From Anaerotruncus sp. G3(2012) (GTDB lineage: Bacteria > Bacillota > Clostridia > Oscillospirales > Ruminococcaceae), in NCBI RefSeq assembly GCF_000403395.2, contig NZ_KE159679.1, positions 60,385 through 93,252 of the forward strand: 32,868 nucleotides of DNA, given 5' to 3'. This document shows positions 1 to 6,550 of the stretch, one piece after another. The notes below the pieces were generated by a model. It was not told where the DNA came from, searched no databases, and saw nothing but the letters and a program-made list of their open reading frames with translations. The first letter of the stretch is position 1. Every line of letters begins with the position of its first letter. The position numbers and the translations under genes were made by a program.

Positions 1-54
1 TCCCCGCAGGCCCCACCCCGGCAAGCTCGGCGGATTTCTTCTTTTTCTCAATTT

Positions 55-277
55 AAAGTTTTACTCAATTTTTTTCAAAAAATTGCGGGGTCGAGGGGCG
101 GAGCCCCCGACGCGCTTCGCACTGCGAGCCGCAGCGAAGCGTTTCGAGCGCAACCCGCCGAAGGCGGGCTCTTAGCGCGAGATGAGCGCGGAACGCTTTA
201 TCCTGAGAAGCGCTTTTTTGGGGTGAATTGCCGCCCTGGGGCGGCAAGAGGGTGCTTTTGGCAGTGAAAAAGCACCC
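55..277 (-). repeat. Dispersed intergenic repeat, copy R1 (reverse orientation)
   Basis: Read on the minus strand, this copy starts with a hairpin (arms at 268-277 and 250-259, GGGTGCTTTT with AAAAGCACCC). A second inverted repeat follows (GCCGCC / GGCGGC), ending in AATTCACCC. Then come GCGCTTCTCAGGATAA, a G+C-rich body containing CCCCTCGACCCCGC, an AT-rich inverted repeat CAATTTTTTGAAAAAAATTG and the end GAGTAAAACTTT. The same modules in the same order occur at 6267-6434. The copy fills the space upstream of the small nrdD-like gene. Frames open across it are not coding. The first 54 bases of the window show nothing I can assign. Confidence 0.8.
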
Positions 278-317
278 TGTCAAAAGCGTAAAAGTCACAA
301 AATAAAAGGGAGGTTTC

Positions 318-503
318 ATGATGGAAAATCTGAATGTACAGAACAACACCAACGAAATGATGGTAGGCGAAGGGGTCGGCTTCGAGCGGATCCGCCGGAT
401 CACCGGTTATCTGGTCGGCACTCTCGACCGCTTCAACAACGCCAAGCGTGCCGAGGTGAGTGAACGGGTGAAACACGTAGTTACCCGGGAAGTAAAGCTG
501 TGA
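318..503 (+). CDS. Small NrdD-like glycyl-radical-tail protein (61 aa)
   Basis: This protein resembles only the extreme C-terminus of anaerobic ribonucleoside-triphosphate reductase NrdD. Residues 26-43 (RRITGYLVGTLDRFNNAK) and the later ERVKHV match the E. coli NrdD tail as I remember it (RRVCGYLG ... AGKQEEV ... RVKHL). On that alignment Gly30 falls at the glycyl-radical position. There are no cysteines, so the zinc motif next to the radical loop in full NrdD is absent. A good ribosome binding site (GGGAGG) precedes the ATG. The stop overlaps the GTG start of nrdG (GTGA), so the two are translationally coupled. Short stand-alone proteins of this kind are, to my knowledge, usually annotated as NrdD in Clostridia; the function is unproven. 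A broken nrdD remnant is possible, but the own start site and coupling argue against it. Confidence 0.8.
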   Translation: MMENLNVQNNTNEMMVGEGVGFERIRRITGYLVGTLDRFNNAKRAEVSERVKHVVTREVKL

Positions 504-991
504 ATACACAGCTGCGTATCTCCGGCTGCATCTCCGATTCTATCGTGGATGGGCCGGGGATACGATATGTTGTGTTTGTGCAGGGCTGTCCGCACCACTG
601 TCCGGGCTGCCATAACCCCGATACCCACGATTTTGAGGGCGGCTATCCCGCCGACACCGAAAAAATCCTCCAGCAGATCGGTTCCGACCCGCTGATCAGC
701 GGTGTGACTTTCTCGGGCGGGGAGCCGTTCTGCCAGGCAGCAGCCCTCTGTGAACTGGGGGAACGGGTTCGGGCATTGGGCAAAAATATTGTAGTCTATT
801 CGGGCTATACCTTCGAGGAGCTGCTCGAAAAAGGAAAAACCGAGCCTGATGTCCTATACCTGCTCCGGCTTTGTGATCTGTTGATTGACGGGCGGTATGT
901 GGAATCGCTGCGGGATCTCAGTTTGCAGTTCCGGGGAAGCAGCAACCAGCGCCTGATTGATTTGAAAAAGGAGTTTGCAGAACCTTCCTGA
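500..991 (+). CDS. nrdG: Anaerobic ribonucleoside-triphosphate reductase activating protein (radical SAM)
   Basis: NrdG is the activase that uses a [4Fe-4S] cluster and S-adenosylmethionine to put the glycyl radical on NrdD, allowing deoxynucleotide synthesis without oxygen. The 163 residues match the family length. The cluster-binding cysteines are C30-x3-C34-x2-C37 in the segment GCPHHCPGCHNPDTH, and the SAM-binding GGEP motif is at residues 73-76. The start is a GTG overlapping the stop of the preceding mini-NrdD gene. The 3' end of the coding sequence is also the left arm of the terminator. A full-length nrdD is not in the window and may lie elsewhere. Confidence 0.95.
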   Translation: MNTQLRISGCISDSIVDGPGIRYVVFVQGCPHHCPGCHNPDTHDFEGGYPADTEKILQQIGSDPLISGVTFSGGEPFCQAAALCELGERVRALGKNIVVYSGYTFEELLEKGKTEPDVLYLLRLCDLLIDGRYVESLRDLSLQFRGSSNQRLIDLKKEFAEPS

Positions 992-1010
992 TTCTGCAAA
1001 CTCCTTTTTT
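965..1010. terminator. Bidirectional rho-independent terminator overlapping the nrdG 3' end
   Basis: An 18-bp perfect stem (965-982 with 992-1009) has a 9-nt loop containing most of the nrdG stop codon. The A-run at the left and T-run at the right let it serve nrdG on the plus strand and the MATE gene arriving on the minus strand. Confidence 0.92.
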
Positions 1011-1073
1011 GCTCGTGGCCGCCTATGCCCCACGCCAATGATGCAGGACGAGCAACCGCTGCCGCTTTGCCAT

Positions 1074-2459
1074 TCAAATACTGTCTGCTGCTGGAATCAT
1101 CCCCAGTGAACCCGCATTCCCCTGCTTCAGCCTGGTGAACGAAACCCCATAGAGAACGGCGGCAAGCAGCAGAGAGAGCAAGTCCGCGACCGGCTGTGCC
1201 CAGACCAGTCCGTTCGCACCCATAAGCTGCCTGAGCAGGAAAAGCGCGGGGATGTAGATCAGGCCCTGGCGGCTGATGTTGATGAGGAACGAAGCGGCCG
1301 CTGCCCCCATCGCCTGAAGCGCATTGATAAGGCAGTAGAAAATCCCGAACAGGAAACTGGTTGAAAGCAGGATCCGGGCGAACTGGACGCTGTATTCAAG
1401 CGCTTCGGGCTGGGTCAGGAATGCACTGACGATGGCATCGGTAAACAGATAACAGACACCGGTCAATGTGACCCCCAGCACCAGCGAAAGCAGGAGGGAA
1501 AACCGCAGGATCCCGCTGTACCGCTCCCAGTTTTTCGCACCGATGCAGTACCCCAGAAGCGGCTGTATCCCCTGCCCCAGCCCGATCGACACCATCCCGA
1601 TCATCATGGTAACCTTCATCGCCACCCCGATCCCTGCGATCGCCATATCGCCGTATCCGGACATCAGGCTGTTGGTAACGATCTGGGAAACACTCATCAG
1701 CAGCGAGCCAAGCGATGCCGGAATCCCGATCCCCAGCACCGAACGGCAGACCCCTTCCCCCGCGGTAAATTCCGAAAGTCCGATGCTAAGATTGGAGTTG
1801 CCCCGCAGGAAATAAAGGATATAGTACGCTGCGCCCGCCAGGTTCCCGATGACGGTAGCAATCGCTGCACCTGTAACCCCCCAACCGAACCCGAGGATCA
1901 TCACCGGGTCAAGAACGACATTCAGCAGATTGCCGGCCACCATGCCGGTCATCGCCCGGGTCGGCTGACCCTCCGCGCGCAGGATGTTGGAAAAACAGTT
2001 CCCGATCAGCACAAATGGCCCGCAGAGGGTCACAATGTTCAGGTAATCCCTGGTCAGCTCCCAGGTTTCCGTACTGGCTCCGATCAGCAGGAGCAGTTCG
2101 TCCATAAAGAGATAGAACAGAACCGCCACCACGATCCCCACCGCGACACAGGACCACATACAGAATGCCGATACCTTTAAGGCGTAGTCCATCCGTTTTT
2201 CCCCGAGCGCCCGGGAGATGACCGAGGTGCCGCCGACGCCGAACACCGTACCAAGCGCCATAAAAGTCAGGAAAACCGGTGTGGCGAGCGAAACCGCGGC
2301 GACCTGATAGGCATTGTGGGTCTGGCCGATGAAAAAGGTATCCGCCAAGTTGTAAACCAGGACCATCAGCATCGCAAGAATTGCGGGAATTGCATTTTTT
2401 AACACGGTCATAGCGACCGGCCCGGAGCCGAAGCCCTCTAATGTTCCACTGTTTCTCAT
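1074..2459 (-). CDS. MATE family multidrug/cation antiporter (461 aa)
   Basis: This is an integral membrane efflux protein expected to export drugs or other cationic compounds in exchange for Na+ or H+. Length and hydrophobic profile fit the 12-helix MATE fold, with two homologous halves. The N-terminal half carries NLADTFFIGQ and ATPVFLTFMALGTVFGVGG, typical of bacterial NorM/DinF-like members. The ATG is preceded by AAAGGGGA at a suitable distance. The gene lies 85 bp downstream of a marR gene on the same strand. A terminator and a second copy of the putative MarR operator sit in the gap, so it is probably a separately initiated target of that regulator. The substrate cannot be told from sequence. 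Confidence 0.93.
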   Translation of the reverse strand: MRNSGTLEGFGSGPVAMTVLKNAIPAILAMLMVLVYNLADTFFIGQTHNAYQVAAVSLATPVFLTFMALGTVFGVGGTSVISRALGEKRMDYALKVSAFCMWSCVAVGIVVAVLFYLFMDELLLLIGASTETWELTRDYLNIVTLCGPFVLIGNCFSNILRAEGQPTRAMTGMVAGNLLNVVLDPVMILGFGWGVTGAAIATVIGNLAGAAYYILYFLRGNSNLSIGLSEFTAGEGVCRSVLGIGIPASLGSLLMSVSQIVTNSLMSGYGDMAIAGIGVAMKVTMMIGMVSIGLGQGIQPLLGYCIGAKNWERYSGILRFSLLLSLVLGVTLTGVCYLFTDAIVSAFLTQPEALEYSVQFARILLSTSFLFGIFYCLINALQAMGAAAASFLINISRQGLIYIPALFLLRQLMGANGLVWAQPVADLLSLLLAAVLYGVSFTRLKQGNAGSLGMIPAADSI

Positions 2460-2489
2460 AGATATCGTCCCCTTTCAATCGCACAATAT

Positions 2490-2505
2490 CAATAGCGAGC
2501 GATTT
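2490..2505. promoter_or_regulatory. Putative MarR operator upstream of the MATE gene
   Basis: CAATAGCGAGCGATTT is a near-palindrome (half-sites CAATAGC and GCGATTT around a 2-nt centre). It matches the site at 3023-3038 in 14 of 16 bases. On the minus strand it overlaps a weak promoter-like arrangement (TTGGCT, 17 nt, TTGATA). Another CAATCGC half-site lies at 2476-2482. Inference from repetition and position. Confidence 0.6.
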
Positions 2506-2517
2506 ATTTAGCCAAAA

Positions 2518-2546
2518 AACATTCCCCAAACACAGAGGGGAATGTT
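2518..2546 (-). terminator. Terminator after marR
   Basis: A 10-bp perfect stem (AACATTCCCC / GGGGAATGTT) is followed on the minus strand by a run of six T. It overlaps the marR stop codon and separates marR from the MATE gene. Confidence 0.85.
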
Positions 2547-2970
2547 ACGAGAGGTTCCGCAAAACTTTGTAAAGCAACTCCAGAAAAAGCGCCCGTTCCG
2601 CCGGGCTGATCCCTTTCAGAAACCGCTCCTCCGATTCGCCCATATGTTTCTGCGCCGCCGCGCAGATCCGCCGTCCCTCGGGGGTGATCCGTACATGTTT
2701 GACCCGTTTGTCATGCGGGTCCCCATAGCACTCGACAAATCCCTTCTGTGCCGATCGCTTCACAACGCCAACCATTGTGGACTGGGCGACACGCAGCCTT
2801 CTTTCCAGCTCCTTCAGGCTGTAGCAACCGTCCGGACTCTCCTCCAGCAGAAAGAGCAGGTGGACCTGCGCCATTGTCAAATCGTCGGCACGCAGCAGGC
2901 TATTCGCGTTTTTTTCCAGCGCGTCATGGATCTGCTTAAAAACAGGGCCGAAGCGGTCCACTTTCAACAT
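2545..2970 (-). CDS. MarR family transcriptional regulator (141 aa)
   Basis: This is a winged helix-turn-helix DNA-binding protein of MarR size. The helix-turn-helix runs from about residue 50 to 85 (SLKELERRLRVAQSTMVGVVKR) and is followed by the characteristic wing DPHDKRVKHVRITPEG. MarR proteins usually act as ligand-released repressors of an adjacent efflux gene. Here the MATE transporter is directly downstream on the same strand, and a near-palindromic site overlaps the -35 box of this gene's own promoter. Autorepression and control of the pump are therefore likely. The ATG is preceded by AGGAGAGGA. Confidence 0.93.
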   Translation of the reverse strand: MLKVDRFGPVFKQIHDALEKNANSLLRADDLTMAQVHLLFLLEESPDGCYSLKELERRLRVAQSTMVGVVKRSAQKGFVECYGDPHDKRVKHVRITPEGRRICAAAQKHMGESEERFLKGISPAERALFLELLYKVLRNLS

Positions 2971-2996
2971 AGGAATCCTCTCCTTTGGCAGCTCCT

Positions 2997-3038
2997 ATTT
3001 TACTACAAAAAGCAGGCTATTTCAATAGCAAGCGATTG
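2997..3038 (-). promoter_or_regulatory. marR promoter with overlapping putative operator
   Basis: On the minus strand, TTGAAA (3025-3020), a 17-nt spacer and TAAAAT (3002-2997) form a good sigma-A promoter. The near-palindrome CAATAGCAAGCGATTG (3023-3038; half-sites match 6 of 7) covers the upstream part of the -35 box, as expected for an autorepressor. Confidence 0.72.
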
Positions 3039-3052
3039 TTTTTCAAGGAACC

Positions 3053-3619
3053 TCATGGGATACCGCCCCCATAGGCCGCGAGACCCAGGACTGCCGAAAG
3101 CAGGATCAGCAGGATTGGCGAAAGCCTGCTTCCGCGCAGCTGCCTGAACCCGATCATCACCGCCGCCAGAACTGCGGTGATCAAACACGCTCTCAGGTCG
3201 GGCGATCCCTCCTGCCCCAGGCAGCTGCTGACCGTCATGGAAACTCCAGTCGCGAGGATGATCCCCACAACACATGGTTTCAAACCCCGGACGACCGCCT
3301 GTATGCGGCTGTTTTGGAAAAGGGTTTTCAGCACCGCCATGACAAGCAGGATTATCAGGAAGGAAGGCAGGACCACTGCCAGTGTCGCAAGAACAGCACC
3401 CCAGAGTCCCGCCTGGCTGCTCCCGACATAGGTCGCAAGATTGATCATGATGGGGCCGGGGGTACTCTCACTGACAGCGATCATATAGGAGATCGCTTCG
3501 TCATCCAGCCAGCCGTAGGAAAGAGCCACCTCCCGAATCAGGGGAATTGCGCCGTACGCGCCGCCAAATGCGAAGCAGCCTACCCGCAGAAAGCCGAAAA
3601 ACAAGTCCCAATAGATCAT
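3053..3619 (-). CDS. Chromate transporter family subunit (ChrA-like, second of a pair)
   Basis: This is a 188-residue membrane protein of the CHR (ChrA) family, about half the length of a full two-domain ChrA. It has the family signature near the N-terminus (FLRVGCFAFGGAYGAIPLI) and the STPGPIMINLATYVG motif. Such half-size proteins occur as adjacent pairs thought to act together. Its ATG overlaps the upstream partner's stop (ATGA), which is why I chose position 3619 over an in-frame start further upstream. Chromate export is the family activity; the natural substrate in an anaerobe is not known. Confidence 0.9.
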   Translation of the reverse strand: MIYWDLFFGFLRVGCFAFGGAYGAIPLIREVALSYGWLDDEAISYMIAVSESTPGPIMINLATYVGSSQAGLWGAVLATLAVVLPSFLIILLVMAVLKTLFQNSRIQAVVRGLKPCVVGIILATGVSMTVSSCLGQEGSPDLRACLITAVLAAVMIGFRQLRGSRLSPILLILLSAVLGLAAYGGGIP

Positions 3620-4203
3620 TGCTCCGCACCGTCCTTCCGCGCGGACATGCTGCTCCAAGCGGACACCCCGAGACTGACCACTGCCGCAGACAACATCAGG
3701 CTGATCGACGAAACCCGCCAGGAGAAAAAGCCGGCCAGGAGCATTACCGTAAACGAACCGAGCATAATCGCCCGGGGAAGCGGCTTTTTGGGCATCTTGC
3801 GCAGCATGGCGACCGCTGCATCCAGAATCAAAAGCCCGACCGCGAGTTTGATCCCCTTGAGCATACTGGCAACCACAGTGATCTCGAGGAAATGGTCGAG
3901 GAACCTCGAGATCGCATAGATCACCGTAAAGGATGGCAGGACGATCCCAAAAGTGGCAATGACCGAGCCTGCGAACCCCGCCTGCTGATAGCCGACGAAG
4001 GTTGCGCAGTTGATCGCCATTGGGCCGGGCGTGGATTCGGCGATGACCGTAATATCCATCATCTCGTCATGGGAAATCCACTTTTTCTGCTCGACGCAGA
4101 TCGACGAGATCACCGGGATCATCGCATAGCCGCCGCCGAAGGTAAATAACCCGATCTTCATAAAGGTCAAAAGCAGATCGAGCAACGTCTGATTTCGTTT
4201 CAC
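3616..4203 (-). CDS. Chromate transporter family subunit (ChrA-like, first of a pair)
   Basis: This 195-residue partner has the same layout: FMKIGLFTFGGGYAMIPVI near the N-terminus, then STPGPMAINCATFVGY and further membrane segments. It starts at GTG, with GGGGGAG upstream as the ribosome binding site, and is coupled to the second subunit by a 4-nt overlap. The pair lies 67 bp downstream of the cyclophilin gene on the same strand with no clear terminator between, so read-through from the pyr operon is possible. Confidence 0.9.
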   Translation of the reverse strand: MKRNQTLLDLLLTFMKIGLFTFGGGYAMIPVISSICVEQKKWISHDEMMDITVIAESTPGPMAINCATFVGYQQAGFAGSVIATFGIVLPSFTVIYAISRFLDHFLEITVVASMLKGIKLAVGLLILDAAVAMLRKMPKKPLPRAIMLGSFTVMLLAGFFSWRVSSISLMLSAAVVSLGVSAWSSMSARKDGAEQ

Positions 4204-4270
4204 CCGTCTCCCCCGCGTCCGGGGGCTCCCTCCCTTCCAACGGTTTCGCCCGTTCGCTCCGCTCTGGAAC

Positions 4271-4753
4271 TCAGGACTCGCTGTAAGTCACCTTGACCAT
4301 CTTCTGGTCAGCTCTGGGACGGTCGCTGTAGTCGGTCGGCTGTCCGGCGATCTCATCCACTGTTTCCATCCCCTCAACTACCTTGCCGAATGCAGCATAC
4401 TGCCCATCCAGATGGGGGGCATCCTCATGCATGATAAAGAACTGGGAGCCCGCCGAATTCGGGTCCATGGCGCGCGCCATCGAAAGAACGCCGCGGGTAT
4501 GCTTGAGATCGTTTTTGATCCCGTTCGCCGCGAACTCCCCCTTGATATGGTAGCCTGGGCCGCCCATACCGTTCCCCTCCGGGCAGCCTCCCTGGATCAT
4601 AAACCCGGGGATTACCCGGTGGAAGATCAGGCCGTCATAAAACCCTTCCTTCACCAGCTTGACAAAGTTTTCCACTGTAATCGGGGCAATGTCGGGATAA
4701 AGCTCGGCTTTGATCTGTTTTCCGTTTTCCATTTCAATCGTAATCATCTGCAT
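4271..4753 (-). CDS. Cyclophilin-type peptidyl-prolyl cis-trans isomerase (160 aa)
   Basis: This cytoplasmic cyclophilin catalyses proline cis-trans isomerisation during protein folding. It is a single domain with no signal peptide. The active-site core FHRVIPGFMIQGG is at residues 44-56 (Arg46, Phe51, Gln54), followed by MARAMDPNSAGSQFFI and HLDGQYAAFGKVVEGM, all in the usual order. The ATG is preceded by AAGGAGT. The gene begins 15 bp after pyrI and is probably carried in the pyrBI transcript. Confidence 0.95.
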   Translation of the reverse strand: MQMITIEMENGKQIKAELYPDIAPITVENFVKLVKEGFYDGLIFHRVIPGFMIQGGCPEGNGMGGPGYHIKGEFAANGIKNDLKHTRGVLSMARAMDPNSAGSQFFIMHEDAPHLDGQYAAFGKVVEGMETVDEIAGQPTDYSDRPRADQKMVKVTYSES

Positions 4754-4768
4754 ATAAAATACTCCTTA

Positions 4769-5197
4769 TCATTTCTTGGGATTATATTCCTGTTCACAAT
4801 AGATACAGCGGTAGACCCGGCGGTCCCCCTCCTCCGAGAGCTTGAAGATATGCGGAAGCTCCTGCTCGATCGAGGTAATGCAGCGGGGATTTTTGCATTT
4901 CGCAACATTGGTCACCTGTGCAGGAAGCTGTAGCTTGCGTTTGCGGGTGATCCTCCCGCCTTCCACCACATTGACGGTGATATTGGGGTCGATGAACCCG
5001 AGCACATCCAGGTCAACATCAATCTTATCCTCGATCTTGATGATGTCCTTTTTGCCGCTCTTCCCGCTGCGGGCATTCTTGATGATCGCTACACTGCAAT
5101 CCAGCCTGTCCAAATCCAGAAACCGGTAGATTTCCATGCTCTTTCCCGCCTGAATGTGGTCGATTACCAAGCCCTTCTGTAGGCTGTCCACGTTCAT
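4769..5197 (-). CDS. pyrI: Aspartate carbamoyltransferase regulatory subunit
   Basis: PyrI binds nucleotides and confers allosteric control on aspartate transcarbamoylase. The 142 residues include the C-terminal zinc site with four cysteines (C101-x4-C106 ... C131-x2-C134) that docks onto the catalytic chains. The N-terminal nucleotide-binding domain is intact. Its start overlaps the pyrB stop by 4 nt, so the subunits are translationally coupled. A PyrI protein suggests an E. coli-like holoenzyme rather than the PyrR-controlled catalytic trimer of Bacillus. Confidence 0.96.
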   Translation of the reverse strand: MNVDSLQKGLVIDHIQAGKSMEIYRFLDLDRLDCSVAIIKNARSGKSGKKDIIKIEDKIDVDLDVLGFIDPNITVNVVEGGRITRKRKLQLPAQVTNVAKCKNPRCITSIEQELPHIFKLSEEGDRRVYRCIYCEQEYNPKK

Positions 5198-6108
5198 GCT
5201 TCCACCCCCAGCATCTTCAGAATCAACGCCATGCGCACATATTTGCCATAGAGCACCTGTTTGAAATAGCAGGCACGCGGGTCACTGTCCACCTCGGTCG
5301 CAATCTCGTTGACGCGCGGCAGCGGGTGCAGCACGATCATGTCCTGTCTGGCCAGCTCCATCTTCTCTCCATCGAGAATATAGCTGTCCCGCAGGCGGAC
5401 ATAGTCCTCCTCATTGAAAAACCGTTCCCGCTGGACACGGGTCATATAGAGGACGTCCAGCTCCCCGATTACCTCTTCCAGCCGCTCGGCCTCCCGGAAT
5501 GCCAGCCCCTTGCGCTGCATATCCGCACGAATATAATCTGGGATTTTCAGCTCTTTCGGGGAGATGAGCAGGAAGGTGATCCCCTCGTAACGCATCAGCG
5601 CGCGGATGAGCGAATGCACCGTCCGCCCGAAGGTGAGGTCCCCGCACAGGCCGATTGTAAACTGTCCCAGCCGGCCTTTCAGCGAACGGATGGTCAGCAG
5701 GTCGGTGAGGGTCTGGGTCGGGTGCTGATGCCCACCGTCTCCCGCATTGATGACTGGAATCGACGCGTGCAGCGACGCCACCTTTGCGGACCCCTCCTTT
5801 GGATGGCGCATCGCCACAATGTCGGCGTAACACTGCACCGTCCGGATCGTATCGGCAACGCTCTCCCCCTTCATCGCGGAGGACGAGTCCGCCGAAGAAA
5901 AGCCAAGCACACTCCCGCCAAGCTCAAGCATCGCTGCTTCAAAGCTCAACCGGGTGCGGGTGCTCGGCTCATAAAACAAAGTCGCCAGCTTTTTCCCTCT
6001 GCATTTTTGAGAGTAAGCGGGCGGATCGGCTATGATCTTTTCCGCAAGGTTCAGAATCTCATCGACCTCCTGCGGGGTCAGGTCGACCGGCTCGATCAGA
6101 TGTTTCAA
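5194..6108 (-). CDS. pyrB: Aspartate carbamoyltransferase catalytic subunit
   Basis: PyrB joins carbamoyl phosphate and aspartate in the first committed step of pyrimidine synthesis. The 304-residue length is typical. The carbamoyl-phosphate motif STRTR is at residues 49-53, followed by [16 protein letters not shown] and the late HPLPRVNEI aspartate-binding segment. GGGAGGGA precedes the ATG. It is the first gene of pyrB-pyrI-cyclophilin. I see no PyrR-type attenuator in the leader. Confidence 0.97.
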   Translation of the reverse strand: MKHLIEPVDLTPQEVDEILNLAEKIIADPPAYSQKCRGKKLATLFYEPSTRTRLSFEAAMLELGGSVLGFSSADSSSAMKGESVADTIRTVQCYADIVAMRHPKEGSAKVASLHASIPVINAGDGGHQHPTQTLTDLLTIRSLKGRLGQFTIGLCGDLTFGRTVHSLIRALMRYEGITFLLISPKELKIPDYIRADMQRKGLAFREAERLEEVIGELDVLYMTRVQRERFFNEEDYVRLRDSYILDGEKMELARQDMIVLHPLPRVNEIATEVDSDPRACYFKQVLYGKYVRMALILKMLGVEA

Positions 6109-6143
6109 TCAATTCCCTCCCAAGTATCGTACTCTTTCCTCCC

Positions 6144-6172
6144 AGTTTACTACAACCTGCCTGCCTGCGCAA
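6144..6172 (-). promoter_or_regulatory. Probable pyrB promoter
   Basis: On the minus strand, TTGCGC (6172-6167), 17 nt and TAAACT (6149-6144) lie about 35 bp before the pyrB start. The -35 match is imperfect. Confidence 0.55.
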
Positions 6173-6206
6173 CCCTGCTGCCCCAATTTTCAGGAATTTT
6201 TCTCTG

Positions 6207-6235
6207 TTGCGTTTTTGCGCAAGAACCACTATACT
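6207..6235 (+). promoter_or_regulatory. Probable promoter reading into repeat R2 and the lipoprotein gene
   Basis: TTGCGT (6207-6212), 17 nt and TATACT (6230-6235) point toward the gene at 6551. The resulting leader of about 310 nt would contain the whole of repeat R2. Confidence 0.55.
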
Positions 6236-6266
6236 ATAATCGAAGCTGTTTCGTATTTCTTTACGC

Positions 6267-6434
6267 AAGGGGGCTTTTTCTCTTGCAAAAAGCCCCCTCT
6301 TGCCGCTGCGCGGCAATTCACCCGAAAAATGCGCTTCACAGGATAAAGTATTTCGCTCATTGCGATGAGCGACCAAAGGCGCTGCCTTTGGAAACCGCAA
6401 TTTTTTGAAAAAAATTGAGTAAAACTTTCATTTT
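6267..6434 (+). repeat. Dispersed intergenic repeat, copy R2
   Basis: Modules in order: hairpin GGGGGCTTTTT / AAAAAGCCCCC (arms 6269-6279 and 6287-6297), second hairpin TTGCCGC / GCGGCAA followed by TTCACCC, GCGCTTCACAGGATAA, a short hairpin CGCTCAT / ATGAGCG, CCAAAGGC / GCCTTTGG, an AT-rich inverted repeat CAATTTTTTGAAAAAAATTG and GAGTAAAACTTT. The last two modules are shared almost exactly with R1. It fills most of the 442-bp gap between pyrB and the lipoprotein gene. Confidence 0.82.
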
Positions 6435-6550
6435 GGGAAAAGCGGCACCCGGCCCGGAAGGGAGGGGTCTGCTCCCGATTCCGCTGCCGCGCAGCAGAGA
6501 GACGGAAAACGCCCTTTTTTGAATCAGATTCTTCAGGAGGTTCCAAACCG

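Noticed and set aside
65-403. 112-residue minus-strand frame across repeat R1
   Set aside because: It lies in the repeat and runs antisense into the nrdD-like gene. Other repeat copies do not preserve the frame, and no ribosome binding site is present.
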